Shown here: positions 1 to 9,757 of the stretch, one piece after another
Position numbering within the stretch: the first letter of the stretch is position 1
Layout of the letters: the number at the start of each line of letters is the position of its first letter
NCBI RefSeq assembly: GCF_020009625.1
Contig: NZ_JAIHLP010000002.1
Span: forward strand, 2,356,001 to 2,420,000
Reading direction: 5' to 3'
DNA: 64,000 nt
Source of the DNA: Leifsonia poae
GTDB taxonomy: Bacteria; Actinomycetota; Actinomycetes; Actinomycetales; Microbacteriaceae
Position numbers and translations under genes: made by a program
The notes under the pieces: model-generated
Seen by the model: the letters and a program-made list of their open reading frames with translations, nothing else
What the model was told of the DNA's origin: nothing
The model's database searches: none

Positions 1-804
1 GCCGTCGGCATGGTGCTCGCCATCCTCGGCTTCGTCGGCTTCTCCAGTGCGGATGCGCTCGGCCGGGAGGCCCGCAACCCGTTCAAGGCCATCCCGCGAG
101 CCATCATGTGGAGCGCTCTCGGCGTCGGCGTCCTCTACGTGTTCGCCGCGTACACCCAGGTCGCGGTCCTCGGCGACAAGCTCGGCACCTCCGCCAGCCC
201 GCTCGACGACATCGCCCACGTCGTCGGCATGCCCGGCTGGTTCAGCCCCGTGCTCAACCTGGGTGTCGCCGCGTCGTTCTTCGCGGTCGTCGTCGCCCCG
301 CTCAACGTCATCGGCCGCATCGTCTACGTGATGGGCAAAGAGGGTGTCGCACCCCGGATGTTCGGCGCCACCCACGAGCGCAACCTCACCCCGCACCGCG
401 CCCTGCTCACCTTCGCGCCCCTGGTCGTCGCCGTTCCGGTCGTGCTCTACCTGTTCGGTGTCGACGCGAACGACGTGCTGGTCTGGGTCGACACGTTCGG
501 AACTTTCGGCTACATGGTCGCTTACGCCGCCGTGGCCATCGCCGCACCGATCTTCCTCCGCCGGCTCGGCGTGAAGAACTGGCTGCTCTGGCCGTGCACG
601 GTACTCGCCGTCGGCGCGATGGCGTACGTGTTCTACGCGAACGTCTTCCCCGTCCCCGCGTTCCCGCTCAACATCATCCCGCTCCTCTTCCTCGCGATCG
701 TCGCGATCGCGATCGCCCGCTATGTCTGGCTGAGGAAGAACCGCCCGGCCGTCATCGCCGCCATCGGCACCACCGAGACGGACGTGCTCGAAGGCATCGG
801 CTAA
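1..804 (+). CDS. APC superfamily amino acid permease, C-terminal part (5' end outside window)
   Basis: The frame is open from base 1, so only the last 267 residues are present. The segment begins with the family's characteristic loop after membrane segment 6 (GREARNPFKAIPRAI, about residues 21-35), followed by about six hydrophobic helices and a short charged tail. Members of this superfamily are secondary transporters of amino acids or polyamines in the cytoplasmic membrane. The substrate cannot be told from this half. It ends tail to tail with the E2 gene at 923. Family call is secure; specificity is unknown. Confidence 0.85.
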   Translation, partial: AVGMVLAILGFVGFSSADALGREARNPFKAIPRAIMWSALGVGVLYVFAAYTQVAVLGDKLGTSASPLDDIAHVVGMPGWFSPVLNLGVAASFFAVVVAPLNVIGRIVYVMGKEGVAPRMFGATHERNLTPHRALLTFAPLVVAVPVVLYLFGVDANDVLVWVDTFGTFGYMVAYAAVAIAAPIFLRRLGVKNWLLWPCTVLAVGAMAYVFYANVFPVPAFPLNIIPLLFLAIVAIAIARYVWLRKNRPAVIAAIGTTETDVLEGIG

Positions 805-851
805 CCCCTTCCCCTCCCACACCATCAGCCGAACATTTGCGACAAATCGCG

Positions 852-867
852 CGAATGTCGACATTCG
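852..867. promoter_or_regulatory. Perfect 16-bp palindrome between convergent genes
   Basis: CGAATGTCGACATTCG is an exact inverted repeat in the 118-bp gap between the permease stop and the E2 stop. Related half-sites (CGAACATTTGCG before it, CGAAGTGTCGG after it) lie within 25 bp. There is no T-run, so it is not a typical terminator. A repressor site or fold-back element is possible; function unknown. Confidence 0.4.
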
Positions 868-922
868 GGCGAAGTGTCGGACCGTCGGCGGGAGGGAGAG
901 CGGGCGGGGAGGGCGACTCGGG

Positions 923-2368
923 TCAGTCGAGCAGGAGGGCGGGCTCCTCGATGATGGAGGCGACGTCGGCGAGGAAGCGGGAGGCGACATCCCCGTCCAC
1001 CACCCGGTGGTCGAAGGAGGCACCGAGCGTCGTGACGAACCGCGGCCGCACCTCTCCGTCGACAACCCACGGTTTCTGTTTGATCGTGCCGAGCGCGACG
1101 ATGCCCACCTCGCCCGGGTTCAGGATGGGCGTGCCCGTGTCCATCCCGAACACCCCGATGTTGGTGATCGTGATGGTGCCGCCGGCCATATCGGCCGGGG
1201 GAGTCTTGCCGTCGCGCGCCGTGAGGGTGAGCTGTTCCAGCGCCCCGGCCAGGTCGAGCAGTGACATGTCCTGCGCTTCCTTCACATTCGGCACGATGAG
1301 GCCGCGCGGGGTGGCGGCGGCGATGCCCAGGTTCACGTAGTGGCGCACGATGATCTCCTCATCGGTCCACGACGAGTTCACCATCGGATTGCGCCGCACC
1401 GCCCAGATGATCGCCTTCGCCATGATGAGAAGCGGCGACACTTTCACTCCGGCGAAGTCGGGGGAGTTCTTGAGCCGTTTGACGAACTCCATGGTGCGAG
1501 TGGCATCCACATCGACGAACAGGCTCACGTGCGGGGCGCTGAACGCACTCGAGGTCATCGCGTTCGCGATCGCCTTGCGCACACCCTTGACCGGAATGCG
1601 GTCTTCACGGTCGTTCGGCCACTCCGGCGTCTGGATGTTGCGGAACACGCTCACCTGAGTGGCCTCGCGCAGCACATCGTCGCGGGTGATGTCGCCGATC
1701 GGCCCGGTGGCGGTCACCGCGGCGAGGTCGACGCCGAGGTCTTTCGCCAGCTTGCGGATGGGCGGCTTGGCGATCACGGGAACGCTCGGCACCCCGGGCA
1801 CCTCGTGCCGCACCGCGAGGCCCGCCGTCGGGGCCGCGGCTGTCGCATCCGAAGCCGACGCCACCGATACCGTCGCGTTCGAAACCCCGGCCGGAACTGC
1901 CGACGCGACCGGAGCCGACGCCACCGGAGCCGACGCCACCGGGATCGAGCTGGTGCCGGGATGCGTCACCCGGCGGCGACGGCTCGCGCCGTGCGCGCTC
2001 GCACCGTAGCCCACCAGAGGTTTCTCGGCTGCGGGTGCCGTCTCCGATTCGTGTGAGACACTCGACGCCGCATCGGCGGCCGCCTCCTGCACCTCGCTCA
2101 CCGGCTCGGGGGCGGGTTCGTCTCCGCCGGCGCTCGACACCAGGATGATCGGCGTACCCACCTCGACGGTCTGCCCCTCTTCCACGAGCAGCTCGCCGAC
2201 GACCCCCTCGAACGGTGACGGCAGCTCGACGAGCGACTTGGCCGTCTCGATCTCCACGATCACCTGGTTCACCGCCACCGGGTCACCCGGGGCGACCTTC
2301 CACGAGACGATCTCGGCTTCGGTGAGACCCTCGCCGACGTCGGGGAGGAGGAACTTCGAATCGCTCAT
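923..2368 (-). CDS. 2-oxoacid dehydrogenase E2 (dihydrolipoamide acyltransferase), probably branched-chain
   Basis: A 481-residue E2 subunit that moves an acyl group from E1 to CoA through a swinging lipoyl arm. An N-terminal lipoyl domain (about 4-78) has the lipoylation lysine in ETAKS (K44). A long Ala/Pro/Ser linker includes a SAPVA tandem (about 142-158). The E1/E3-binding domain is at about 202-236. The catalytic domain ends in DHRVVDG, with active-site His near 454 and Asp near 458. It is the last gene of the set hisC-like, E1 alpha, E1 beta, E2; no E3 gene is nearby, so E3 must be encoded elsewhere. A two-subunit E1 in actinobacteria usually means a branched-chain complex, but pyruvate cannot be excluded. 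Confidence 0.9.
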   Translation of the reverse strand: MSDSKFLLPDVGEGLTEAEIVSWKVAPGDPVAVNQVIVEIETAKSLVELPSPFEGVVGELLVEEGQTVEVGTPIILVSSAGGDEPAPEPVSEVQEAAADAASSVSHESETAPAAEKPLVGYGASAHGASRRRRVTHPGTSSIPVASAPVASAPVASAVPAGVSNATVSVASASDATAAAPTAGLAVRHEVPGVPSVPVIAKPPIRKLAKDLGVDLAAVTATGPIGDITRDDVLREATQVSVFRNIQTPEWPNDREDRIPVKGVRKAIANAMTSSAFSAPHVSLFVDVDATRTMEFVKRLKNSPDFAGVKVSPLLIMAKAIIWAVRRNPMVNSSWTDEEIIVRHYVNLGIAAATPRGLIVPNVKEAQDMSLLDLAGALEQLTLTARDGKTPPADMAGGTITITNIGVFGMDTGTPILNPGEVGIVALGTIKQKPWVVDGEVRPRFVTTLGASFDHRVVDGDVASRFLADVASIIEEPALLLD

Positions 2369-2458
2369 GCTGCAACTTCTTTCGGTCGGTTCGCCCGGCG
2401 CCGGTGGGTGCCGGCAGCGGCTCGCGTCACGCTGTCTGCGTGGCGAGCCGGCCCCGGG

Positions 2459-3820
2459 TCAATAGGCGAGGCTGCGATCCACGGCTTCGAGCACGCGGTC
2501 GGCGTCGGGGAGGTACATCCCCTCCACCTTCGAGGGCGGATAGGGGGTGTCGAATCCCGAGACCCGGATCACAGGGGCTTCGAGCGAGTAGAAGGCGCGT
2601 TCGGCGACCGTGGCTGCGATCTCGGATCCGACGCTCGCGTTGCCCGCCGCCTCCTGCACGACGACGAGACGGCCGGTCTTGCGCACGGAATCAATGATCG
2701 GTGCGTAGTCGAGCGGCGAGATCGAGCGCAGGTCGATGACCTCCAGGCTGATGCCCTCTTCGGCCGCCAGATCGGCCGCGTGCAGCAGGGTCGAGACCAT
2801 CGCGCCGTGCGCCACCACTGTCACATCGGTGCCCGGACGCGCCACCCTCGCGGAGTGGAGCGGGGACGCGCTCCCGGTGAGGTCCACCTCGCCTTTGATG
2901 AAGTAGCGGCTCTTCGGCTCGAAGAACAGCACCGGGTCGTCGGAAGCGATGGCCTCCTGGATCATCCAGTAGGCGTCGTTGGGGTTGCTCGGGCTGACCA
3001 CGCGCAGGCCGGGGGTGTGCGCGAAGTAGGCTTCCGGGCTCTCCGAGTGGTGCTCGATCGACCCGATGTGACCGCCGTACGGCACGCGGATGACGATCGG
3101 CATCGTCACCCGTCCCTCATGGCGGTTGCGCATCCGCGCCAGCTGGGTGGTGATCTGGTCGAACGCGGGGAAGATGAACCCGTCGAATTGGATCTCGCAG
3201 ACCGGCCGGTAGCCGCGCATCGCGAGCCCGATCGCCGTGCCGAGGATGCCCGACTCGGCCAGGGGAGTGTCGAGCACCCGCTGCGGTCCGAATTCGGCGT
3301 GCAGACCCTCGGTCACCCGGTAGACCCCGCCGAGCGGGCCGATGTCCTCACCCATGAGCAGAACCTTCGGGTCGTTCGCGAGCGCGTCGTGCAGACCCTT
3401 GTTGATGGCCTTTCCGAACGGCAGGGAGACGATCGGCTCGAATGGAGCAACGACGGGGCGAGCGACCGCTGCGGTGACGGCCGGCGACGCATCCGCCGCG
3501 GCCGTCGAGGGCTCGTCGACATCGGGTTCGACGTCGACATCGACATCGGGCTCGACGTCGCTTTCGACCTCGCGTTCGACCTCGGCTTCAACGACCGTTT
3601 CGATATCGGCTTCTGCCGCGGCTTCGTCCTCGAACTCCGATTTCGGCACCCAGGATGCGGCGACGGATGCTTCGACATCCACCTCCACGATCACTGCGTC
3701 GTCGGCCGGTTCGGTCGAGTCACTCGGCTCGTCGACGAGCTCGGCCTCATGCACCTCGGCGGCCTCCGCCGCGTCCGACTCGTCGACGATGACAGGGAAG
3801 TTCTGGTTCAGGTCGCTCAT
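2459..3820 (-). CDS. 2-oxoacid dehydrogenase E1 beta subunit with long acidic N-terminal extension
   Basis: Residues from about 127 to 453 are a normal E1 beta chain (GKAINKGLHDAL, GEDIGPLGGVYRVTEGL, SIEHHSESPEAYF), which with E1 alpha binds thiamine diphosphate and decarboxylates the 2-oxoacid. About 125 residues lie in front of this core. They are very rich in Asp, Glu, Val and Ala, with near-repeats such as DVDVDVEPDVDEP, and look disordered. The start codon overlaps the E1 alpha stop by 4 bp, so the extension belongs to the predicted coding sequence. An internal start near residue 115-127 is the main alternative. A 90-bp spacer precedes the E2 gene. Confidence 0.88.
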   Translation of the reverse strand: MSDLNQNFPVIVDESDAAEAAEVHEAELVDEPSDSTEPADDAVIVEVDVEASVAASWVPKSEFEDEAAAEADIETVVEAEVEREVESDVEPDVDVDVEPDVDEPSTAAADASPAVTAAVARPVVAPFEPIVSLPFGKAINKGLHDALANDPKVLLMGEDIGPLGGVYRVTEGLHAEFGPQRVLDTPLAESGILGTAIGLAMRGYRPVCEIQFDGFIFPAFDQITTQLARMRNRHEGRVTMPIVIRVPYGGHIGSIEHHSESPEAYFAHTPGLRVVSPSNPNDAYWMIQEAIASDDPVLFFEPKSRYFIKGEVDLTGSASPLHSARVARPGTDVTVVAHGAMVSTLLHAADLAAEEGISLEVIDLRSISPLDYAPIIDSVRKTGRLVVVQEAAGNASVGSEIAATVAERAFYSLEAPVIRVSGFDTPYPPSKVEGMYLPDADRVLEAVDRSLAY

Positions 3821-4953
3821 GCGCGCTCCTCATCGAAGGATGCCTCATACCGCTGCGCCCACTCCTTCTGTTCGGCCACCAGTGGATGAGGTTCCGAATA
3901 CACATGGTCGAAGATCACGTCCATGGGCGGCGCGGTGACCTCGAGGAGGCGTCGGCGCACATCGGCGGCCAGGTCGGCGGCCTCCTCGTCGACGGAGGCG
4001 AAGAACGATTCGCCCACCCCGACGTCGGCCAGATAGGTGCGGTAGCGGGCGATCGGGTCGCGGGCGATCCACGACTGCAGCTCTTCTTCGGTGCGGTACT
4101 TGGTGGGGTCGTCCGCCGTGGTGTGCGCGCCGACCCGATAGGTGAGCGCTTCGATCAGTGCGGGTCCGTAGCCGGCGCGGGCGTCATCCATCCATTTGGC
4201 GGTCACCGCGAAGCTGGCGAGAACGTCATTGCCGTCCACCCGCGTTCCCGGAATTCCGAACCCGCTCCCGCGCAGATAGAGCGGGGTGCGCGACTGGCGC
4301 TCGACCGGCACCGAGATGGCCCATTGGTTGTTCTGCAGGAAGAAGACCTGGGGTGTGCGATAGCTCGCCGCGAACACGAGCGCCTCGCTCACATCGCCCT
4401 GCGACGACGCGCCGTCACCGAAGTAGACGATGACCGCTTCATCTTTCTCGGGGTTGCCGGTTCCGGCTTTGCCGTCGAGCTGGATGCCCATGGCGTATCC
4501 CGTGGAGTGCAGGCTCTGCGAGCCGAGAACCAGGGAGTAGAGGTGGAAGTTGCCGTTCTCCGCCGGATCCCATCCGCCCAACGTCACACCGCGGAGCATC
4601 CGCAGGATGTTGACGGGGTCGAGCCCGCGGATCATGCCGACGACATGCTCCCGGTACGACGGGAACAGGTGGTCCTGCGCGCGGGTGGCGTGGGCGGAGC
4701 CCACCTGGGCCGCCTCCTGCCCGTGGCTCGGCACCCAGAGGGCCAGCTGCCCCTGCCGTTGCAGGTTCGCCGACTCGTGGTCGAATTTACGCACGACGAC
4801 CATGTCCCGGTAGAACCGTCGGTAGTCGCTCTCGGTGAGCCGCTCCAGGTAGGGCACGTACTCCGCTGCGGCGTCGCTCGGCTGGAATCGGCCGTCGGCC
4901 GTCAGGAGCTGCACCGTATCGGCCGGGCTCTGATTCTCGTTCGTGGCAGGCAC
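3817..4953 (-). CDS. 2-oxoacid dehydrogenase E1 alpha subunit (probably branched-chain)
   Basis: A 378-residue alpha chain, the usual length. The thiamine diphosphate/Mg site shows GDGASSQGDVSEAL followed by QNNQWAIS, the expected GDG...NN spacing. The loop YRVGAHTTADDPTKYR is typical of the phosphorylation-loop region of E1 alpha chains. It forms an alpha2beta2 E1 with the next gene, overlapping it by 4 bp. It starts with GTG only 4 bp after the upstream aminotransferase stop and has no clear ribosome binding site, suggesting translation coupled to that gene. The branched-chain assignment rests on E1 architecture and is an inference. Confidence 0.9.
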   Translation of the reverse strand: MPATNENQSPADTVQLLTADGRFQPSDAAAEYVPYLERLTESDYRRFYRDMVVVRKFDHESANLQRQGQLALWVPSHGQEAAQVGSAHATRAQDHLFPSYREHVVGMIRGLDPVNILRMLRGVTLGGWDPAENGNFHLYSLVLGSQSLHSTGYAMGIQLDGKAGTGNPEKDEAVIVYFGDGASSQGDVSEALVFAASYRTPQVFFLQNNQWAISVPVERQSRTPLYLRGSGFGIPGTRVDGNDVLASFAVTAKWMDDARAGYGPALIEALTYRVGAHTTADDPTKYRTEEELQSWIARDPIARYRTYLADVGVGESFFASVDEEAADLAADVRRRLLEVTAPPMDVIFDHVYSEPHPLVAEQKEWAQRYEASFDEERA

Positions 4954-4957
4954 CGTA

Positions 4958-6067
4958 CTAACCTAACCGCTTGGACGCGTGCCCATTTGGTAGGTTCCGC
5001 ACAATATCGGCGCTGACCTCAAGGAGTTTCTCCACAGATTCCTGCTCGCCGATGCTGATGCGGATGCCCTCAGGAGGGAACGCGCGAACCGTCAGTCCGG
5101 CGTCGAAGAAGGCATCGTTCGCGGCCGCTGTCTGCTCGCCGGTCGCCAGCCAGAGGAAGTTGCCCTGGGCTTCGGGAATGTTCCACCCCTGCGACAGAAG
5201 TGCACTGCGGAGTTCGTCGCGACGCATGGCGATGCGCGCGACCCGCTCCATCAGCTCCTCCTCCGCTTCGATGGAGGCCAGCGCCGCCACCCTGGCCACG
5301 TCGATGACCGAGAGGGGGATGGCCGCCGATCGCGCCGCATCAAGCACGGCTTCGGGCCCGACGGCGAACCCCACTCGCAGGGCAGCGAGACCGTACGCCT
5401 TCGAGAACGTGCGCAGCACGACGAGGTTCGGGTGGCGCCCGAGCAGCGGGATGCCGTCCACCGACGTCTCGTCGGTCACGAACTCGTAGTAAGCCTCGTC
5501 GAGCAGCACCAGCAGGTCGGCCGGGACCCGTGCCATGAACGCATCGAACTCGGCCGCTGTGACGATCGGCCCGGTCGGGTTGTTGGGCGTGCAGACGATC
5601 ACCACGCGGGTGCGCTCGGTGATCGCCGCCGCCATCGCGTCGAGGTCGTGGCCCCCGTCGGCACGGTTCGGCACCTGCACACTGGTGGCGCCGGCGACGG
5701 TGACAAGTCCGGGGTAGGCCTCGAACGACCGCCAGGAGTAGACGACCTCGTCGCCCACGCCGGCCGCCGCCGAGATGAGCTGCGCGAGCAGCGAGACGGA
5801 ACCGTTGCCGAGGTGCACTTGTCCGACCGTCACACCGTGCCGCTCTGCCAGCCGCTCCCGCAGGTCGAGGCCGCCCGCGTTCGGGTAGCGGTTGAGGTCG
5901 GCGAGCGTGGCGGTCGCGGCCTCGACGACGCCGGGAAGCGGGGGGAAGGGGTTCTCGTTGCTCGACAGCTTGAAGCCGTCGGCGGGTGCGGCCCTGCCCT
6001 GCTTGTAGGCGGGAACGGCCACGATCTCCGGGCGCAGTTTCACGCCGGGGGCGTCTTCGGTACTCAC
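4958..6067 (-). CDS. Histidinol-phosphate / aromatic aminotransferase family (HisC2-like)
   Basis: A class I/II PLP-dependent aminotransferase of 369 residues. Substrate-loop residues [13 protein letters not shown] follow the N-terminus, the Asn-Pro pair is in [11 protein letters not shown], and the PLP lysine is in [17 protein letters not shown]. The closest family is the HisC-like phenylalanine/histidinol-phosphate transaminases. It heads the E1/E2 set with only 4 bp to the next gene. This is not a his operon, so a role in aromatic or branched-chain 2-oxoacid metabolism is as likely as histidine synthesis. Substrate unresolved. Confidence 0.82.
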   Translation of the reverse strand: MSTEDAPGVKLRPEIVAVPAYKQGRAAPADGFKLSSNENPFPPLPGVVEAATATLADLNRYPNAGGLDLRERLAERHGVTVGQVHLGNGSVSLLAQLISAAAGVGDEVVYSWRSFEAYPGLVTVAGATSVQVPNRADGGHDLDAMAAAITERTRVVIVCTPNNPTGPIVTAAEFDAFMARVPADLLVLLDEAYYEFVTDETSVDGIPLLGRHPNLVVLRTFSKAYGLAALRVGFAVGPEAVLDAARSAAIPLSVIDVARVAALASIEAEEELMERVARIAMRRDELRSALLSQGWNIPEAQGNFLWLATGEQTAAANDAFFDAGLTVRAFPPEGIRISIGEQESVEKLLEVSADIVRNLPNGHASKRLG

Positions 6068-6151
6068 AGACCCAACTTACCGGCGAGCGCATTCCGCGGG
6101 GGGAATTCTCTCCCCCGGCCAAACACCGACTCACCCTGCCATCATGGACAC

Positions 6152-6541
6152 ATGAGATTCCTCGTCAAGCTCATCATCAACGCCCTCGCATTGTGGTTCA
6201 CCACGTTCATCGTCACGGGGGTCACCGTGAAACCGTTCGCCGAAGGCGAGTTCCCGACGATCCTCACCTATCTGCTGATCGCCCTGATCTTCGGCGTCGT
6301 CAACGCCATCGTCGGCACCGCGATCCGTATCGTCGCCTTCCCGCTCTACATCCTGACTCTCGGGCTCATCTCGTTCATCGTCAACGGGCTGCTCCTGCTG
6401 CTCGTCGCCTGGATCAGCAGCGGTATGGGCTTCGGGCTGTTCATCGACGGGTTCTGGACGGGCGTGCTCGGCGCCCTCGTGCTCGCCGTGATCGCCTGGC
6501 TGATGGGGCTCATCCTGCGCCCGCTGGTGCGCCGACCCTAG
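6152..6541 (+). CDS. Small four-helix membrane protein, phage holin family 4 type
   Basis: A 129-residue protein made almost entirely of four hydrophobic helices, starting MRFLVKLIINALALWFTT and ending LILRPLVRRP. It matches the common bacterial family named after phage holins (Pfam PF04020 type), which is mostly chromosomal with no shown lytic role. The start was taken at the ATG where hydrophobic coding begins; upstream codons in this frame are antisense to the aminotransferase. It is divergent from hisC and precedes purB by 76 bp. Function unknown. Confidence 0.75.
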   Translation: MRFLVKLIINALALWFTTFIVTGVTVKPFAEGEFPTILTYLLIALIFGVVNAIVGTAIRIVAFPLYILTLGLISFIVNGLLLLLVAWISSGMGFGLFIDGFWTGVLGALVLAVIAWLMGLILRPLVRRP

Positions 6542-6617
6542 CCGCACCGCGTCCCGTGCGGGGCCACGGCCGATCTGCGGAAGAATAGAGGGGTCAACCC
6601 CATCTCCAAGGAGCCTC

Positions 6618-7997
6618 ATGACCGCCCTGCCTCCCCAGCCGCTGAGCCCCCTCGACGGCCGCTACCGCTCGGCGGTGCTCGGCCTCGGTGACCACCTGTC
6701 TGAGGCAGGCCTCAATCGCGCCCGTGTGAAGGTGGAGGTGGAGTGGCTCCTCTACCTCACCAGCCACCGCATGTTCGGTTCGACACCGCTCACCGAACAG
6801 CAGGCACACTCCTTGCGCACGCTCGTGGCTGAGTTCGGACAGCCCGAGATCGACCGCCTGGCCGAGCTGGAGGCCACCACCAAGCACGACGTGAAAGCCG
6901 TCGAATATCTGGTGCGGGAGCGGCTGCACGCGCTCGGCCTCGACAGCATCGCCGAGCTCACCCACTTCGCGGCGACGAGCGAAGACATCAACAACCTGTC
7001 GTACGCGCTCACCGTGAGCGCCGCCATCCACGACGTGTGGCTCCCGAAGCTGCGCGGTGTCATCGCCGAACTGCGCACCCAGGCCTTCGAGTACCGGGAT
7101 GACGCGATGCTCGCCCGCACACACGGCCAGCCCGCCACGCCCACCACCATGGGCAAAGAGCTCGCCGTCTTCGTCTACCGGCTGGAGCGCATCGCCAAGC
7201 AGATCTCGCACAGCGAGTTCCTCGGCAAGTTCAGCGGCGCCACCGGAACATTCGCCGCCCACCGGGTGGCGGATGCGGAGGCCGACTGGCCCCGGATCTC
7301 CCGCGAGTTCGTCACCAGCCTCGGTCTCGACTGGAACCCGCTCACCACGCAGATCGAGTCCCACGACTGGCAGGCCGAGCTGTACAGCCGCGTCTCGCAC
7401 GTCAACCGCGTGCTCCACAACCTCGCCACCGACGTCTGGACGTACATCTCTCTCGGCTACTTCCGCCAGACGCCGGAGCCCGGGGCGACGGGCTCATCGA
7501 CCATGCCGCACAAGGTGAACCCGATCCGGTTCGAGAACGCCGAGGCGAACCTCGAGCTCAGTTCGGCGGTGCTCGACTCGCTGGCCGCCACCCTGGTCAC
7601 CAGCCGCCTGCAGCGCGACCTCACCGATTCGACGACGCAGCGAAACATCGGCGTCGGGCTGGGCCATTCCCTGCTCGCGCTCGACAACATCCAGCGCGGT
7701 CTCGGCCAGATCGCTCTCGACCGCGAGCTGCTCGCCGCCGATCTCGATGCCAACTGGGAGATCCTCGGTGAGGCCATCCAGACCGTCATCCGTGCCGAGG
7801 TCGTCGCCGGCCGTTCGCAGATCTCCGATCCCTACGCCCTGCTCAAGGCGCTCACGCGCGGCAAGCGTGTGGACCACGCCGCGCTCACCGAGTTCGTGAA
7901 CGGCCTCGACATCGGCGCCGCCGCGAAACAGCGCCTGCTCGACCTGACCCCGCAGACCTACACCGGCCTCGCCTCAGACCTCCTTGGCTACCTCTGA
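6618..7997 (+). CDS. purB: Adenylosuccinate lyase
   Basis: A 459-residue member of the fumarase/aspartase superfamily. It cleaves SAICAR and adenylosuccinate, releasing fumarate, in purine synthesis. Visible motifs are TSEDINNLSYAL, RTHGQPATPTTMGKEL (catalytic His region) and the signature GSSTMPHKVNPI (about residues 294-305). Length fits the long purB class. An AAGGAG ribosome binding site lies just ahead of the ATG. Confidence 0.95.
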   Translation: MTALPPQPLSPLDGRYRSAVLGLGDHLSEAGLNRARVKVEVEWLLYLTSHRMFGSTPLTEQQAHSLRTLVAEFGQPEIDRLAELEATTKHDVKAVEYLVRERLHALGLDSIAELTHFAATSEDINNLSYALTVSAAIHDVWLPKLRGVIAELRTQAFEYRDDAMLARTHGQPATPTTMGKELAVFVYRLERIAKQISHSEFLGKFSGATGTFAAHRVADAEADWPRISREFVTSLGLDWNPLTTQIESHDWQAELYSRVSHVNRVLHNLATDVWTYISLGYFRQTPEPGATGSSTMPHKVNPIRFENAEANLELSSAVLDSLAATLVTSRLQRDLTDSTTQRNIGVGLGHSLLALDNIQRGLGQIALDRELLAADLDANWEILGEAIQTVIRAEVVAGRSQISDPYALLKALTRGKRVDHAALTEFVNGLDIGAAAKQRLLDLTPQTYTGLASDLLGYL

Positions 7998-8034
7998 CCC
8001 GATCGTCTGGCGGCCGGTGCGGGATGCCGGAGCG

Positions 8035-8337
8035 TTAGTGCGAGGGGCGCTCGTCTTTTCGAGTCTCGGCATTCTGCTCTTCAAGGTCGTGCACCTCGGC
8101 CGCGTTCGGTTTGAAGGCGAGCGCGAACAGTGCCATCAGCACGAGCGCCACGATGAACGCGATACCGAAGCTGACGCCCGCGAGCAGGAGCTCGCGGGTG
8201 GCGATGAGGACGATCAGACCGACGAAGACGCCGAGAGCGGCAGAGATCCCGAGCAGTTCGGTGGGCAGGAAACGGTCTTTACGGCTCGGCTGGCTGGTGG
8301 AGGTCACTCGGGGGTCTTTCTTGTCTCGCTTTGTCAC
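8035..8337 (-). CDS. Small membrane protein with two predicted helices
   Basis: A 100-residue protein with a charged N-terminus (MTKRDKKDPRVTSTSQPS), two hydrophobic stretches (about 30-50 and 55-75) and a polar tail. Its ATG overlaps the stop of the upstream membrane gene by 4 bp, so the two are probably cotranslated. It converges on purB. No family is recognised with confidence. Confidence 0.7.
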   Translation of the reverse strand: MTKRDKKDPRVTSTSQPSRKDRFLPTELLGISAALGVFVGLIVLIATRELLLAGVSFGIAFIVALVLMALFALAFKPNAAEVHDLEEQNAETRKDERPSH

Positions 8338-8936
8338 GATCCGCTCCCCGCCTGCTCAGCGGCACGGCCTCGGGCGGCCGTTCTGAGGGATGCGCCGCCG
8401 ATCGCCTGGAAGACGCCGACGATCACGGCCCAGGCCCCGAACAGGCCGATGGCGAGCACCGCGTCGGAGGGGATGAGCAGGAACACCACGGCCAGGATGG
8501 CGGTGATCGCTCCGACCACGAGCCAGTCGCGGGCCGCGGCGTCCTTGGCCCGGTTGCGCAGGCCGCTGTAGAGCTCGAGGAAGCCGGTGAGGGCCGCCCA
8601 GACGCTGACGACGAAGAGGTAGAGACCGAGTCCGCTGGTGGACAGCGCAAGGGCGAGCGCACCGGCGAGGACACCGATCACGCCCTGGACGACGAAGACC
8701 GTGCGCGTGGGCGCATCCGTCACCGTGCGCAGGCTCAGCAGGCCGACAGCCAGGCCTTCCACCACCGCGTAGAGGCCGAAGGTCACCAGCCCGAACTGGC
8801 TGGTGTGGGTGTCGCGGGTGAAGGTGATGACGGCGGCGACGATGAGTGCGGCAATCGCCCGAACGACGGGGACGACCCAGTACCGATCGGACTTCTGGGG
8901 AACAGCGGGTGCCACCGGGCGACCTCTCTCATTCAC
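8334..8936 (-). CDS. HdeD/DUF308-like integral membrane protein
   Basis: A 200-residue protein with about six evenly spaced hydrophobic helices and repeated patterns such as GLYLFVVSVWAALTGFLELYSGLR and AVLAIGLFGAWAVIVGVFQAIGG. The latter is typical of the HdeD/DUF308 membrane family. Function in actinobacteria is not established. First gene of a two-gene unit with the 100-aa protein, divergent from the Pr6Pr-type gene at 9032. Confidence 0.7.
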   Translation of the reverse strand: MNERGRPVAPAVPQKSDRYWVVPVVRAIAALIVAAVITFTRDTHTSQFGLVTFGLYAVVEGLAVGLLSLRTVTDAPTRTVFVVQGVIGVLAGALALALSTSGLGLYLFVVSVWAALTGFLELYSGLRNRAKDAAARDWLVVGAITAILAVVFLLIPSDAVLAIGLFGAWAVIVGVFQAIGGASLRTAARGRAAEQAGSGS

Positions 8937-9031
8937 GGAATCCGTTCCAGTTTAGCCGCGCCGTTGCTGCGCGTTTGCCGCGTGCACGCGCGGACGCTCA
9001 GTATGCTCACCGAAGGAACGAAGGAGAACGG

Positions 9032-9730
9032 ATGCGGATCGGTTTCGGCGTCGTACGGGTGCTGATGGCCCTGCTCACCCTGGGGGCCATCATCGCCCAG
9101 TTCGCGACGAGCGTCGGGTTCATCTCGGGCAAGGGCGGTGACATCGGCTCCTACGTTGTGAACTTCTTCAGTTTCTTCACGATCGACGCGAACATCGGCT
9201 ACGTCGTCGTGCTGCTTCTCGGCGCGTTCTTCGCCTTCTCGCGCACCGGCGACGATCCGAGCTGGTTCACCGCGCTGCGCGCCGTCGTCGTCACCTATAT
9301 GGCGACGACCGGTGTCGTCTACAACCTGTTGCTCCGCAACATCCCGCTGCCGCAGGGGCAGACCGTCGAATGGTCGAACGAGGTGCTTCACGTCGTCGGC
9401 CCGATCTATCTGGTGCTCGACTGGTTCTTCGCCCCCGGCCGAGCCGCGCTGCGCAACCGCACGCTGTGGTGGATCGTCGGCTTCCCGATCGTCTGGGCCA
9501 TCTACACGCTCATCCGCGGGCCGTTCGGCATCGACCCGATCACCCGAAGATCCCCGTGGTACCCGTACCCGTTCCTCAACCCGGAGACCTCGGCCAACGG
9601 ATATCTTTCGGTCTCGTTCTACGTGATCCTCATCGCCGCCGTGATCCTCGGCGTCGGGTTCGGTGTGGTCTGGGTCTCGCGACGGTGGCCGGGCGGCCGG
9701 CGGCCGCCCGCCCCGAGCGAACTCCGGTAG
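9032..9730 (+). CDS. Pr6Pr-like membrane protein
   Basis: A 232-residue protein with about six membrane helices; residues TGVVYNLLLRNI, VLDWFF and NPETSANGYLSVSFYVI match the Pr6Pr-type membrane family of actinobacteria, whose role is unknown. The start is the ATG with AAGGAG 6 bp upstream; further upstream codons in frame lack membrane character. Stands alone, followed by a convergent gene 27 bp away. Confidence 0.72.
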   Translation: MRIGFGVVRVLMALLTLGAIIAQFATSVGFISGKGGDIGSYVVNFFSFFTIDANIGYVVVLLLGAFFAFSRTGDDPSWFTALRAVVVTYMATTGVVYNLLLRNIPLPQGQTVEWSNEVLHVVGPIYLVLDWFFAPGRAALRNRTLWWIVGFPIVWAIYTLIRGPFGIDPITRRSPWYPYPFLNPETSANGYLSVSFYVILIAAVILGVGFGVVWVSRRWPGGRRPPAPSELR

Positions 9731-9757
9731 TCGACGCGGGCGCGCCGCGGAGAGCCG

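Noticed and set aside
6152..6541. Evidence of prophage from the holin-family protein
   Set aside because: This family is mostly chromosomal; no phage structural, lysin or integrase genes are nearby.
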